Assembly (NCBI GenBank): GCA_020796225.1
Contig: CM036755.1
Span: forward strand, 41,740,806 to 41,804,805
Reading direction: 5' to 3'
DNA from: Arion vulgaris
Lineage: Eukaryota; Mollusca; Gastropoda; Stylommatophora; Arionidae
Length of the DNA: 64,000 bases
Under the pieces are notes generated by a model. That model saw only the letters and a program-made list of their open reading frames with translations, did no database searches and was not told the DNA's origin. Below, one piece after another: positions 54,870 to 64,000 of this stretch. The translations under genes and the position numbers were made by a program. Position 1 is the first letter of the stretch; each line of letters begins with the position of its first letter.

Positions 54870-56395
54870 GATAGAAGTCAGCATACCAGAACTGGTCAAT
54901 GATTATACTTCACATTAAAGTGGTAACTCTGGTAACAAGCTGCATTCTTATTAATCAAGTTGGGATCAGACAGGAAAAGTAAAAGTTAGCTCCAAATATG
55001 CAGTTTTAAAACAAATGTATCAAGGATGAAAGGCATAACCTTGATGTGAACTGTGACACTAAGTTACAAACACTCTTTAGCTTGCAAACAAAGCAGAAAA
55101 AACATGACAAAGAAAAATTCTAGGATTGTTTGTTGTGAGAGAACTATCATAATAGCAGTCTGGACATGTACATAAGTGCCCTGTCTAAACAAATCCAGTA
55201 GCACCCAGAAGCCCAACATACCAGTTTTTAGGTGTTGATTAATTCATCTTTTTGCATATTTGGTATGTTGTTCTTTTTCAGGCAGTACCAATATAGACAC
55301 TCATCTCTTTCAATATGGCCAGTGTGAATGTGTGATTCACAACTATGAAGCTCCTCTGTTCTGAAAGACTCTCTCAATCTGTTAAGAATGTCATTTCAAT
55401 CTACTGCAGTGCCTTCTGATATTGTATCCGTGCCAACCAATCTATTAGCTTATTCATTACTCCTGAATAAAATAAAGGAAGATTTCTCTGATCCCTGTCT
55501 GTACCAGTACCTCCACTCAACATCATCGCACCATTAACATTTCAACTTTACAAATCATGCTCATAAGGTCACTGAGTATGAAACCATGAGAGTAGTTATG
55601 AAATGCCAACCATGTCAATGCCTCTGTGAGTGCATGCACCTCCATTGTCAAATTACTTGTGGTTGTCACATTGGTCCCACTGGTCTCTCTTATTATTCGA
55701 TGTCTCTTGTATAAGTTTTCCTGTCTCTTGTAGCTCACACAGAGGTAGATTGTTTTATTTCCAGTGTTGTTTCACTAGATAAGTGAATTTACCTCATTAT
55801 ATAATATTCAGGGCAGTATTGGAGTATGTGCTCTGCTGTCTGAGTGCCAGTTCACATGTAAGCAAGACTGAAATGTAAGTCTTGAATTTTATATACATAT
55901 GACTGCAGCACTGATTATGCATCATTCTAAGGCGCAGAATGAAAAATTGTTCTGATCTTTTTTTTGGTATCCCTCCTGTGTTAGTAGTGGTGACGTTCTG
56001 ATTAGAGTATCCTTTTCATATGATAAGTAACTGGTACACCTAGTCGTTATCCTGCAGCACCTCCTTTGGCCAGTCTGTCTGTTGTCTCCTTTCTACTCGT
56101 ATTTTTATTGAAACAAACTCTACTTATAGACATATATCTAGATATTATTTTACATTGTTCTAGACGACTTCAACGTTGTCTTGCTACTTATTTTGTAGCA
56201 ACTTATTATGCTGTGGGATGTAATACCTATACCAAGTGTGAAGCAGCAATTGTTGTGAACTAACGCTAACAATTATTTCTTTGATATTGTCTATCCAATC
56301 TGCCGTGTTTTACGTTGCAGAAATATAAATTTACTCAGAATAAATCATAAAAATAGTTTAACAATAGTAGCAGCATGGAAGATACACATTTCTGA
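54870..56395. other. Region downstream of FDX1, no firm feature
   Basis: 55500-56060 may be a minus-strand LINE remnant (the ORF at 55523-55738 resembles an RNase H region weakly). It must also hold the FDX1 3' UTR; a TTTATT (AATAAA on the minus strand) lies near 56104. Confidence 0.35.
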
Positions 56396-56401
56396 TCAGT
56401 G

Positions 56402-56501
56402 TTATGACTGTGGACTTCTGGCATCAGCCACTCCTCTGGGAACTGTGATCTCTAGTCCTTCCATATCTTTTGTGACAATTACCTGGCAGCCAAGTCGTGA
56501 T
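56402..56501 (-). CDS. FDX1 last coding exon
   Basis: 100 bp after a TTTTACAG acceptor. Completes Thr, then [32 protein letters not shown] and a TAA stop at 56404-56402. Contains the fourth cluster cysteine. Confidence 0.95.
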
Positions 56502-59500
56502 CTGTAAAATAAATGAGTGCTTATAAAAAATGAAGAGAAAGTAATAAACTACAAATGTGAAAGAAATGTTAACAATTCTAGATCAGTCAAAATTTCCTTC
56601 ATTTATATGCCAGGTCATGATCAAGGTGTGCGCCCTTTAAAGGAAGCTGCGCTCTTTTCGGTGCATCTGATATTCACTGTCTCTAGCCAGTTCATCCACT
56701 TTGTCGATGGTCATATTCATAATTGCTGTAATATCTTGTGGTCATCTTCTTCTTGATCTGCCTCTGCGTCCTGGGACCCTGCCCTCTAATACTGTTCTCT
56801 CCACGCCATCGTGACGCTTGATGTGGCCAAAGTATCTAATTTTTCTGTATAGTATATTGTGTATCAGCCAATTGTCTTTAACATTCAGTTCTTTCAGGAC
56901 ATCAGTGTTCTTCCTTTTTCTGTCCATGGTATTCGTAGGATCTTTCTGAAGCATTTCATTATATGCCAGGCACTGGAAACAAATAGAGGTTTTTTTGGTT
57001 ATTTTTGAAGGCCTGCTCTATTACTAGAAGCCATATATACTCCATGAATTGAACATAGACATGTTATATATGGTTGGAAAGCTAATTGAATGTACTATCA
57101 AGATATTTGATTTTAATATCAGTGTCATGTGATATGTGATATCAGTGACCTAATTTTGGTGATGCTAAAAATATATTTTAAAACAAATTTCAAATAATTA
57201 TACAGTCACAAAGAAGGAAAAAATAAGTATGAAATATATCATGAAAACTATAGAAGTGAAAACTCGTCTACAGAGATTATCCAAAATGGCAGCCGTTCGG
57301 AAATGTCGGTGTAATAAAAGCATGTTCTTACCACTGAAGTCGGAGAAGGTTCGCCTGAATGGCTAGGGACACCTTACACACGGTTAGTCGGCTTTCACGC
57401 AGAAATCAGTCAGATACACCATAAAAGGCTCCATGACTACGCATGAATTCATAGCGGGCGGAGGCAGAAGAAGAAGAACAAAAAGCATGCTTTATTCAAC
57501 GAGATTAGACATCTTAAATAAAATATATTTTTTAACAATTTATTATGGTAATATCATATGTTTTACATTATTAATTATTTTATAATTATGAAACATAAAT
57601 TATATGCTTTTAAATGCATAAATAACACACAAATATGGCTAGTTCCGGAGTCATGTAGCTATCTCATTTATAAATGAGATTTTCTTATACCGAACGTTAC
57701 AGGGTTAATAATATATTTTGAAGAGTCAGTTATGATGGCTTCTCGCATGACCAATCAGAACTGACACCATGCTAGAGTATAATTCAGTAGGTGTGGTACT
57801 ATAAAGTAGAGTTGTATGTTGATATAATCTTACTAGCAAACCATCTGTACAAAATGTAGGTCCTATTGAGCAACATTATCTCCAAGTTATCTGGAGCTAC
57901 GGCTAACAACCCAAATCTATAATAATGACTTTGTTATAGAAACTAGTATTAACAACAATTTCAGCACAATGTTTTACTAGAAATGATGAAATGAAATACA
58001 ACCAGAATATATTTATTCTACTTAATTATAAAATCAGTAAAATCTTCTTTGAACATTCCATATCGACCACTTGTTAACCACTTTGTGTGATTTGTATGTG
58101 ATCTGAGCCTAGAAGCGATTGTACGCGGTGCCAGTTATGTGCCTACAAGCACATCCGATTTCTGCAATGTTTTTTTTACTAGGGTAGCTTCCCTAGGTCC
58201 TACATCAGTCACCTATTATGACATGCCTTGTAGGTCACAGTGGTACTATTCTTTGCTTTCTTGGGCCCGGTACCACATGCGCGAAATCGGTAACATAAAT
58301 TTTACTTAATAAATTAAAAACACACACAAAGTGAGCATAATTTGTGGTACAAATTGAAGACAAACGAAATGTTGAAGTAAAGAATGAAAACAGTTTGAGA
58401 AAAAAGCACACACTGAAATAATAACAACATGTAACGTACGTGTCTGTGAGACCATATGCTAAATCAAGCATATCTAATTCCTCATCTGTAGGCTTGTCTG
58501 GAATCTTGGCAAAATCCTCATCTTTGAAAATGAGATGACATGTTGAACAGGCCAGGGTTCCTTCACAAGCACCTGTGACCAGAAGTTGACAAGAAAAATT
58601 TTAGGGGATCAGCTGACCAACCTCTGCAGGGAGTCTGATTTGTCAGACATCCTGACCAAACATAATCTGTCTCAGGTTGTCATGCTGGCTGACTTAAACT
58701 ATCCTGGATTTGCAAATATTCATATCCCTAGTGTTGCTAACTTGTTCTGTATTTTACTTTCTTCTATGTACTGAAGTTAAGCAATCTATTATTTTACTTT
58801 CTTCTATGCACTGAAGTTAAGCAATCTATTATTTTACTTTCTTCTATGCACTGAAGTTAAACAATCTATTATTTTACTTTCTTCTATGCACTGAAGTTAA
58901 GCAATCTATTATTTTACTTTCTTCTATGTACTGAAGTTAAGCAATCTATTATTTTACTTTCTTCTATGCACTGAAGTTAAACAATCTATTATTTTACTTT
59001 CTTCTATGTACTGAAGTTAAACAATCTATTATTTTACTTTCTTCTATGCACTGAAGTTAAACAATCTATTATTTTACTTTCTTCTATGCACTGAAGTTAA
59101 ACAATCTATTATTTTACTTTCTTCTATGTACTGAAGTTAAACAATCTATTATTTTACTTTCTTCTATGCACTGAAGTTAAGCAATCTAATATTTTACTTT
59201 CATTATTTATTTCTTTTTCCTACTTCCACTAATGTTTCAAATCTCAATGTCCATTCTTCCTTTCTTATGACATTCCTACTAAGCAAATACTACTTATACC
59301 CAACTGCTCTTACAAACAAATTCTTTGAAGTCCGGTAAAATAAAGTACAGTGCAGATGACCATGGTGTATTCTTCTGTTCAAGTTTCATTCAATACACAT
59401 CTCTCTGAATTCAAATTAGCTATCTACATCTCTGGCTATCTGGATACTATGATTGCATAAACAGCAAGGTATATAGAGCCGTTTTATCTTGCATTTCAAT

Positions 59501-61404
59501 ATGTGAATGAAGAAGTCTAGAGTCTACCCCAGGTTGATAATGACATTGGTTGTCCACTCTTGCTGTTAAGCGTAGGGATTGGAGCTTTAATCTGCCTCCA
59601 GGGCCAGATGTGTCACCCTTGTAGTTTTATAGCCTTACTTATTTAGTGTAGTTTTGATATTGTCTATTTGTCATTTTCCTCAGTCTTCCCTTGGCTCTAT
59701 AAACTGATATCTTTTTACTATATGCTGTTATTGGTGTCGCTACTTGAGAATAAAAACTGAATTTTGCAATCCTACGCACTGTCGGAAGAAGCCACTGCTA
59801 AAATAAAATGTATACATAAACAATCCTTGGTTGCTGTGAGTTTACAAAATATATCTCAAAAGCTCTCAATCGTTATGATGTCAAATTTAGAGTTAGATAA
59901 AAATTGTGTTATTTTTGTATTATTTGATATGAATAAAACTTGAACTACAAGATCCTCAACTAAAAAGTGACAACTTATGTGGCTCTGCCATTGTTTGGCT
60001 ACAATCAGTTGCCACACTAAGTGATGCAGCATCTACAAGTAGATGAGAATTTTTGCTAGAGCTAATGTCACACACAACACTCTCTCACTTTTCTCTATAG
60101 CTGCCCATGATATACTTTGGTAAACTACCAGGCTGTCATTTATTACTGTATCTAAGGGGTAAAAGTGTGTTTTTCAGGGATGACATTCATTCTGATATTT
60201 GCAAAATGCCTCGATTGTTATATACTATGTCATGCTTGCATGAATCCTTTTCTTGACAATCTGATACTCGATACTGTGTGCAAGTATTTTAATAAAATAT
60301 AAATTGAGATAGTTTATACATAAAAATGACTAATAACAATAAACACACCAGAAAGTTGTGTACTTAGTTCTTACTCCCTGTAGTTCTGTACATGCAGTCC
60401 TGGACTTTTTTCCTAGTCATGTCCAGTAGACTCATGTAAATTATTTTTTAGTCTTGCATGTGAGACTGTGTCAAATTGTTGGCCTTACATGTGCCCTGTA
60501 TCCCTTGCTTTGTTTTGCTGTACTTTGTTAAATGACCATACTTTGTATTTTTATATTTTGTTTTCTGAACTAGCAAGTTTCTACTACTTTGGTCATGAAG
60601 TTTTCTACTCTCAGATGGATTGTTGGCTAATACTTCTTTGCTTCCATTTAAACAGGGTTGGTTTCAGGGAATGTTCTTGGTGGGAATATGGACAGAATAT
60701 CAGTATGTTAAAAATGCTCACTCCTAACATGGGGATGATTTTCAGAAGACTTGTAAAAGTGAGTTTCAAACTACACAAATAGATTATTGCAATCATTATG
60801 GGTGATTATTAAAAGAATCAGTAATATCGAATCTTCTTCTTCTTCAAATGCTCCATATCGACCACTTGTTGAACACCTCTTTGTGATTTGTATGTGATCT
60901 GAGCCTAAGAGCGATTGTGCAGTGTGCCAGTTATGCGCCTACAAGTAGGCCAGCACATCTGATTTCTGCAACGCTTTTTATTTACTCTGGTAGCTTCCCT
61001 AGGCCCCTACCTCAAGCGCCTCTTATGGCATGCCTTGTAGGTTGCAGTGTTACTATTTTTTGCTCCCTTTGAGGGCCCCAGCAACAAATGTGCGGTATCG
61101 ATTCTAAAAGAATGATTTCTTGATTTCATATCAGAGTGATGAACATTTATCCATTTCCCTCTCATTTCAATTCAACAGCTGACACTAACTTGGAGAATGA
61201 GAAACTACACATAAGTACAGTTTCCCCAAAGGAAGTATTAAACTAAAAAACTGTTGAGATGTAATGAAAGGGAACACAAAAGAAAACTGACCAAAGCCAT
61301 CAATATCTAAATCATTCTCGGTGATAACATCCAACAAGTTGTCTCCCACTTTGGCATTGACTGCTTGCTTTCGCCCATCACGCAACGTGAAAATGATTTT
61401 CACT
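56402..61404 (-). CDS. Ferredoxin 1 (adrenodoxin type), last three coding exons
   Basis: Encodes a mitochondrial-type [2Fe-2S] ferredoxin that carries electrons from ferredoxin reductase to mitochondrial P450s and other acceptors in the matrix. Three exons, 61404-61292, 58572-58440 and 56501-56402, with GT-AG borders, join in frame into 114 residues up to TAA. Motifs: [20 protein letters not shown], then [12 protein letters not shown] with three cluster cysteines (C-x5-C-x2-C), [15 protein letters not shown] (acidic partner-binding helix) and [20 protein letters not shown] with the fourth cysteine. [14 protein letters not shown] and the [11 protein letters not shown] helix favour FDX1 over FDX2. 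The spacing from third to fourth cysteine is 37 residues, one more than in the human protein. The 5' exon with the mitochondrial targeting peptide was not found and may lie beyond the window. Confidence 0.95.
56742..56954 (-). mobile_element. LINE C-terminal remnant in an FDX1 intron
   Basis: The ORF encodes [13 protein letters not shown] and a GRRGRSRRR tail, as at 41410-41755. Confidence 0.85.
57350..57480 (+). repeat. Possible SINE fragment with (GAA)n tail
   Basis: Begins TTCGCCTGAATGGCTAGGG (tRNA A-box-like) and ends in GCAGAAGAAGAAGAAC, the type of tail seen in the window's SINEs. The body does not match families A-D. Confidence 0.35.
58044..58283 (-). mobile_element. SINE family A in an FDX1 intron
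   Basis: Flanked by AAATCAGTAAAAT / AAATCGGTAACAT (58031-58043, 58284-58296). Ends about 155 bp from the FDX1 exon donor at 58440. Confidence 0.92.
58440..58572 (-). CDS. FDX1 middle exon, cluster-binding loop
   Basis: 133 bp. Completes Gly, then [18 protein letters not shown] to [11 protein letters not shown] and two bases of Thr. Acceptor TCACAG, donor GTACGT. Contains three of the four iron-sulfur cysteines. Confidence 0.97.
58750..59200. repeat. 40-bp tandem array, about 11 copies
   Basis: Units TTTTACTTTCTTCTATGCAC and TGAAGTTAAGCAATCTATTA, with alternating A/G at two sites. In gene sense it lies 180-630 bp before the FDX1 middle exon, and its minus strand is A/G-rich. Confidence 0.96.
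59210..60830. other. FDX1 intron, no recognised feature
   Basis: The 104-residue ORF at 60468-60782 has no domain. No repeat family recognised. Confidence 0.35.
60835..61095 (-). mobile_element. SINE family A in an FDX1 intron
   Basis: Flanked by TATCGAATCT / TATCGATTCT (60825-60834, 61096-61105). Reversed tail TCTTCTTCTTC, reversed head GGGCCCCAGCAAC. About 200 bp from the exon at 61292. Confidence 0.92.
61292..61404 (-). CDS. FDX1 first visible exon
   Basis: 113 bp after an ATTTCAG acceptor. Encodes [37 protein letters not shown] and one base of Gly. This is the beta-strand start of the mature ferredoxin fold, so the targeting peptide must be in an upstream exon. Donor GTCAGT. Confidence 0.95.
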
Positions 61405-61409
61405 CTGAA

Positions 61410-62085
61410 ATGAATACCAGAAATGATCATGAAAATTAAACTTGCTTGCAAAGGCAATAAAGTGCTGTAAGAAATAGCAGTAATCATGGTCCTCTCATGT
61501 TTTATTGGGGGTTGGGGGGTTGTTATTCATGATGAATGGCAATTGTTGATAAAGATATGCTATAAATAATTCATGTCAAGTGTTCTACTTTTAATTTGTG
61601 TCTCACATGGGGGAATATAAAGGTTCATTTTCTAAATAACAGTATAACTACAAAACTGAATACATTAATATTAAAAATAAAATGTGTTATAGTGCGTTTC
61701 GCAATGTTTTTCCGCTGTTTACTATTAATATCTCTGCAAACCGCAATTGTTGTAACTTTGCATATGATCTAATGATCGTTATCTCCCGATGTAGATATTT
61801 TTTAGTCAATAATAAACGTATGGTTTAAAATTTTCTTTATGTAAAGTATATAAAAGTGACCATCTCCTTGGTCAACCATTTAATGAGAAGTATTACACCT
61901 TCATATTTGTGAGATATTTTGAGTGCACCACTTGCAGGAATTTCACGTAGTTTTCCTGATTTGCAACGCTCTATAGCACTTTTAAAGAATGTACATTGAT
62001 CCTTCCGGTGTGTTCAGTTACCGTTTACTGTGTTTACTGTGCATATGTGTATCCCAATACTTGCAGTATTCTAGATTTGTAATAC
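61410..62085. other. Intergenic or 5' intron sequence
   Basis: AT-rich, no recognised feature. No convincing FDX1 leader exon was found on the minus strand. Confidence 0.35.
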
Positions 62086-62086
62086 A

Positions 62087-62365
62087 ATGGGTATGATAAT
62101 GGACAGCGCATCATATCCCAACACTGTGGCAGAAGAAGACACAATGCCCGCCTGTCCAGCGTGTTCGACGACGGGTGACAAGCCCCCTGTGAGTGCGACT
62201 CAATTCCGCGGGCTGGCAGAAAAGCCACAGGTTCTCCAGATTTATGGTGTTCGTGGCACCGAACGGTTACGATGTCCATGGCGCAGAGCCAAAGAGATGA
62301 AAGCTCACATGCTTCTGGATAAAAAAGACAAAAACAGACATCTTCGAGTACAAAAGATGGTATAA
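62087..62365 (+). CDS. Unassigned 92-residue ORF
   Basis: Starts MGMIMDSASYPNTVAEEDTM, has a CPAC motif and ends basic (LDKKDKNRHLRVQKMV). The segment is clearly richer in G+C and CpG than its AT-rich flanks. No family is recognised. An overlapping minus-strand ORF (62034-62390) has no recognisable content either. It could be a first exon, a small gene or a repeat piece. Confidence 0.3.
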   Translation: MGMIMDSASYPNTVAEEDTMPACPACSTTGDKPPVSATQFRGLAEKPQVLQIYGVRGTERLRCPWRRAKEMKAHMLLDKKDKNRHLRVQKMV

Positions 62366-62599
62366 AAATTTGACTCAGAAAGGAGAACATTCCATTTCAC
62401 GAGATGTTTAGGAAGCCTGAATTACTATCCTTTGTTAAAAAGACCAGGATATTCAAAAAAGGCACATTGATTCAACAGCATGGTCATATGTGTGTGAGAC
62501 TATCACCTATCATGCATACTTAAACCCAATTGAACTCGTTTGACCAAAGTTAAATGACAGGTACCAGCTGAAAATAAAACTTTCAAACTATGCAATATT

Positions 62600-63125
62600 C
62601 GTTATTGGTTACTAAACTGACACTATTGCACTCCGGGCAGACCCACAGCTGCTCAGTCTACACAACAGATATTGAAGAATGTGCATATTGATGGTTCCGT
62701 GGCTCGCTGATTAAACACACTCCTTACTCTGCCCCTCAAGCATCCAGTTCTACTTGTACAATGGGTAACTCCAGCCTGCTTAAATCGCAGCATCGATTCA
62801 ACATATATTTTACTGTTTTCATCCAACAGGTAGTGACCGAAGAACATCTCCCTTATCCATCTTCAACTCTCCAACAACCGATGCTAATGATGCAAGCCGG
62901 TCCGTTCTCCCATTGCTGCAAAAACCTGCATGCCAGGACAGTAGATCCATGTAAGCCCCTGGAGGTTAGAAACTTCTATAGACATCCGCTCATACTAAAA
63001 CCTGCCCTTTGGTATCTTGAGAAGCATCGACTGAGTGTCAGATACAACAACGGCCCCAGTAAGTTGAGTCCCAGAGAGCCAATGAAGGGTAGCAGTAACG
63101 CCCTCAACCTCCATCCTCATACTGG
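62600..63125 (-). mobile_element. LINE RNase H and C-terminal region, second copy
   Basis: Closely similar to 48770-49130 (TACTGATGGTTCC-like end, CACTCTGCCCCTCAAGCATC-like, CAGGACAGTAGATCCA). On the minus strand it encodes a CTSRTGCLRGRVRS-like Cys-containing tail. Extends further on the right, so it is longer than the other copy. Confidence 0.75.
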
Positions 63126-63366
63126 AAGTAATTAGCCTGTATGGTCCACTTTAAGCAATTTGAAAGAACTAACATATGTCGCCCTGCCGAAGACAGACAG
63201 AGGTTATTGGTATAAATGTGAAGAGCATATCTTAAAGTAGGAAAATGACTATTGGGAAAAAGATGGACTGTTGTTTGTGCAGCCGAGAATAGTCATCAAT
63301 ATGTTAAGACTCATGGGACTCAGAATTGAGTAAACACCTTGTATAATAATAATTCCTCTCGTACCG
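63126..63366. other. No recognised feature
   Basis: Unassigned sequence between two LINE fragments. Confidence 0.3.
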
Positions 63367-64000
63367 TTATAAGTTACATAGGGCCTGCAAGTAATTTCTC
63401 CATACCGCTCTATCCTGGGCAACTCGCTCAATCTCCTCCATGGAACTGAGACCGATATTTCCTGCCTCTCTTAGCAAAGTTCGTTTCAGGGTCTCTTTAG
63501 GTCGACCTCTCTTTCTTGAACCCTTTGCATCCCACTTCAATGTCTGCTTTGATATTCGTTGATCATTTCTCCTCAAGGGGTGCCCAACATATCTCCATCT
63601 TCTCTTTCTTATAACAGTTGTTACCAGTGGTTGACCAGACATGTCTCTGATTTCATCACTTCTGAATTCGTTCCATTTTATATTCATTATTTTTCGCAGA
63701 CATCTATTTTCAAATGCATTCAACTTGCTTTCTATATCTTTAGTCATTTTTCAACTCTTGCTGGCATATGTTAGGATTGATACAATATTTGAATTGAAAA
63801 TTCGTAATTTAGTTTTAATACTATATAACTTGCAGTTCCATATTTTATTTAGACTTTTAAAAGCTGATGTTGCTTTGCCAATTCGTATCATAATTTTTTT
63901 TAACATTTCCTGTGCAATCAAAATTGCTACCTAAATAGGTGAACTGCTCTGTTATTTTTATCATTTTAGATTCCAGTGTGATATCTGCATTACTTGCCAT
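63367..64000 (-). mobile_element. LINE C-terminal half, continuing off the right edge
   Basis: The minus-strand frame encodes [58 protein letters not shown] and RKRGRPKETLKRTLLREAG. Upstream (63760-64000) is the broken FTYLGSNFD-like part preceding it. The best preserved copy of the subfamily at 12500 and 52590. Confidence 0.92.

Noticed and set aside
62034..62390. FDX1 targeting-peptide exon on the minus strand
   Set aside because: The ORF is rich in Cys, Pro and acidic residues, not an Arg-rich amphipathic leader, and no donor gives the required phase convincingly.

Overview
This window is nuclear DNA from an animal. It carries genes with many small GT-AG exons, a eukaryotic tRNA-Trp gene, tRNA-derived SINEs, non-LTR retrotransposons, and piggyBac and mariner DNA transposons, in AT-rich sequence. 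No prokaryotic or organellar gene organisation is seen. The intron-rich structure, the SINE load and the long minisatellites suggest an invertebrate, perhaps a lophotrochozoan such as a mollusc, but the species cannot be decided from sequence alone.

Three host genes can be supported. (1) SF3A3 (SF3a60, a U2 snRNP splicing factor) lies on the minus strand. Its first 14 coding exons run from 42536 down to 2429 and join in frame into 431 residues. The last roughly 70 residues lie off the left edge. (2) A tRNA-Trp(CCA) gene on the plus strand at 42878-42949 stands head to head with SF3A3, 341 bp from its start codon. (3) FDX1 (adrenodoxin-type mitochondrial ferredoxin) is on the minus strand. Its last three coding exons lie at 61404-61292, 58572-58440 and 56501-56402; the targeting-peptide exon was not found.

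Nearly everything else is repeats. Left end (1-8.5 kb): three different satellites (40 bp, about 49 bp, and 49/56 bp), a LINE fragment and smaller arrays. 8.5-42.5 kb: SF3A3 introns filled with SINEs, LINE 3' ends, MITEs, a foldback element, a mariner and an almost complete but mutated piggyBac. 43-56 kb: intergenic LINE/SINE debris plus 99-bp and about 70-bp arrays and a short TTAA-flanked MITE. 56-61.4 kb: FDX1 with a 40-bp array in an intron. 61.4-64 kb: LINE debris and one unassigned ORF.

The most informative structures are nested insertions dated by target-site duplications. A SINE sits in a LINE, which sits in a foldback element (14903-16052). A SINE sits in a mariner (35588-37145). A SINE sits in a 20-bp-TIR MITE (9408-9905). 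SINEs sit in a LINE (12500-13402). Two SINE families (called A and B here) share internal modules and a GAAGAAG tail, and almost every copy has a recognisable target-site duplication. The 3.6-kb satellite at 2832-6455 appears to have grown from the 5' end of a SINE plus its flank.
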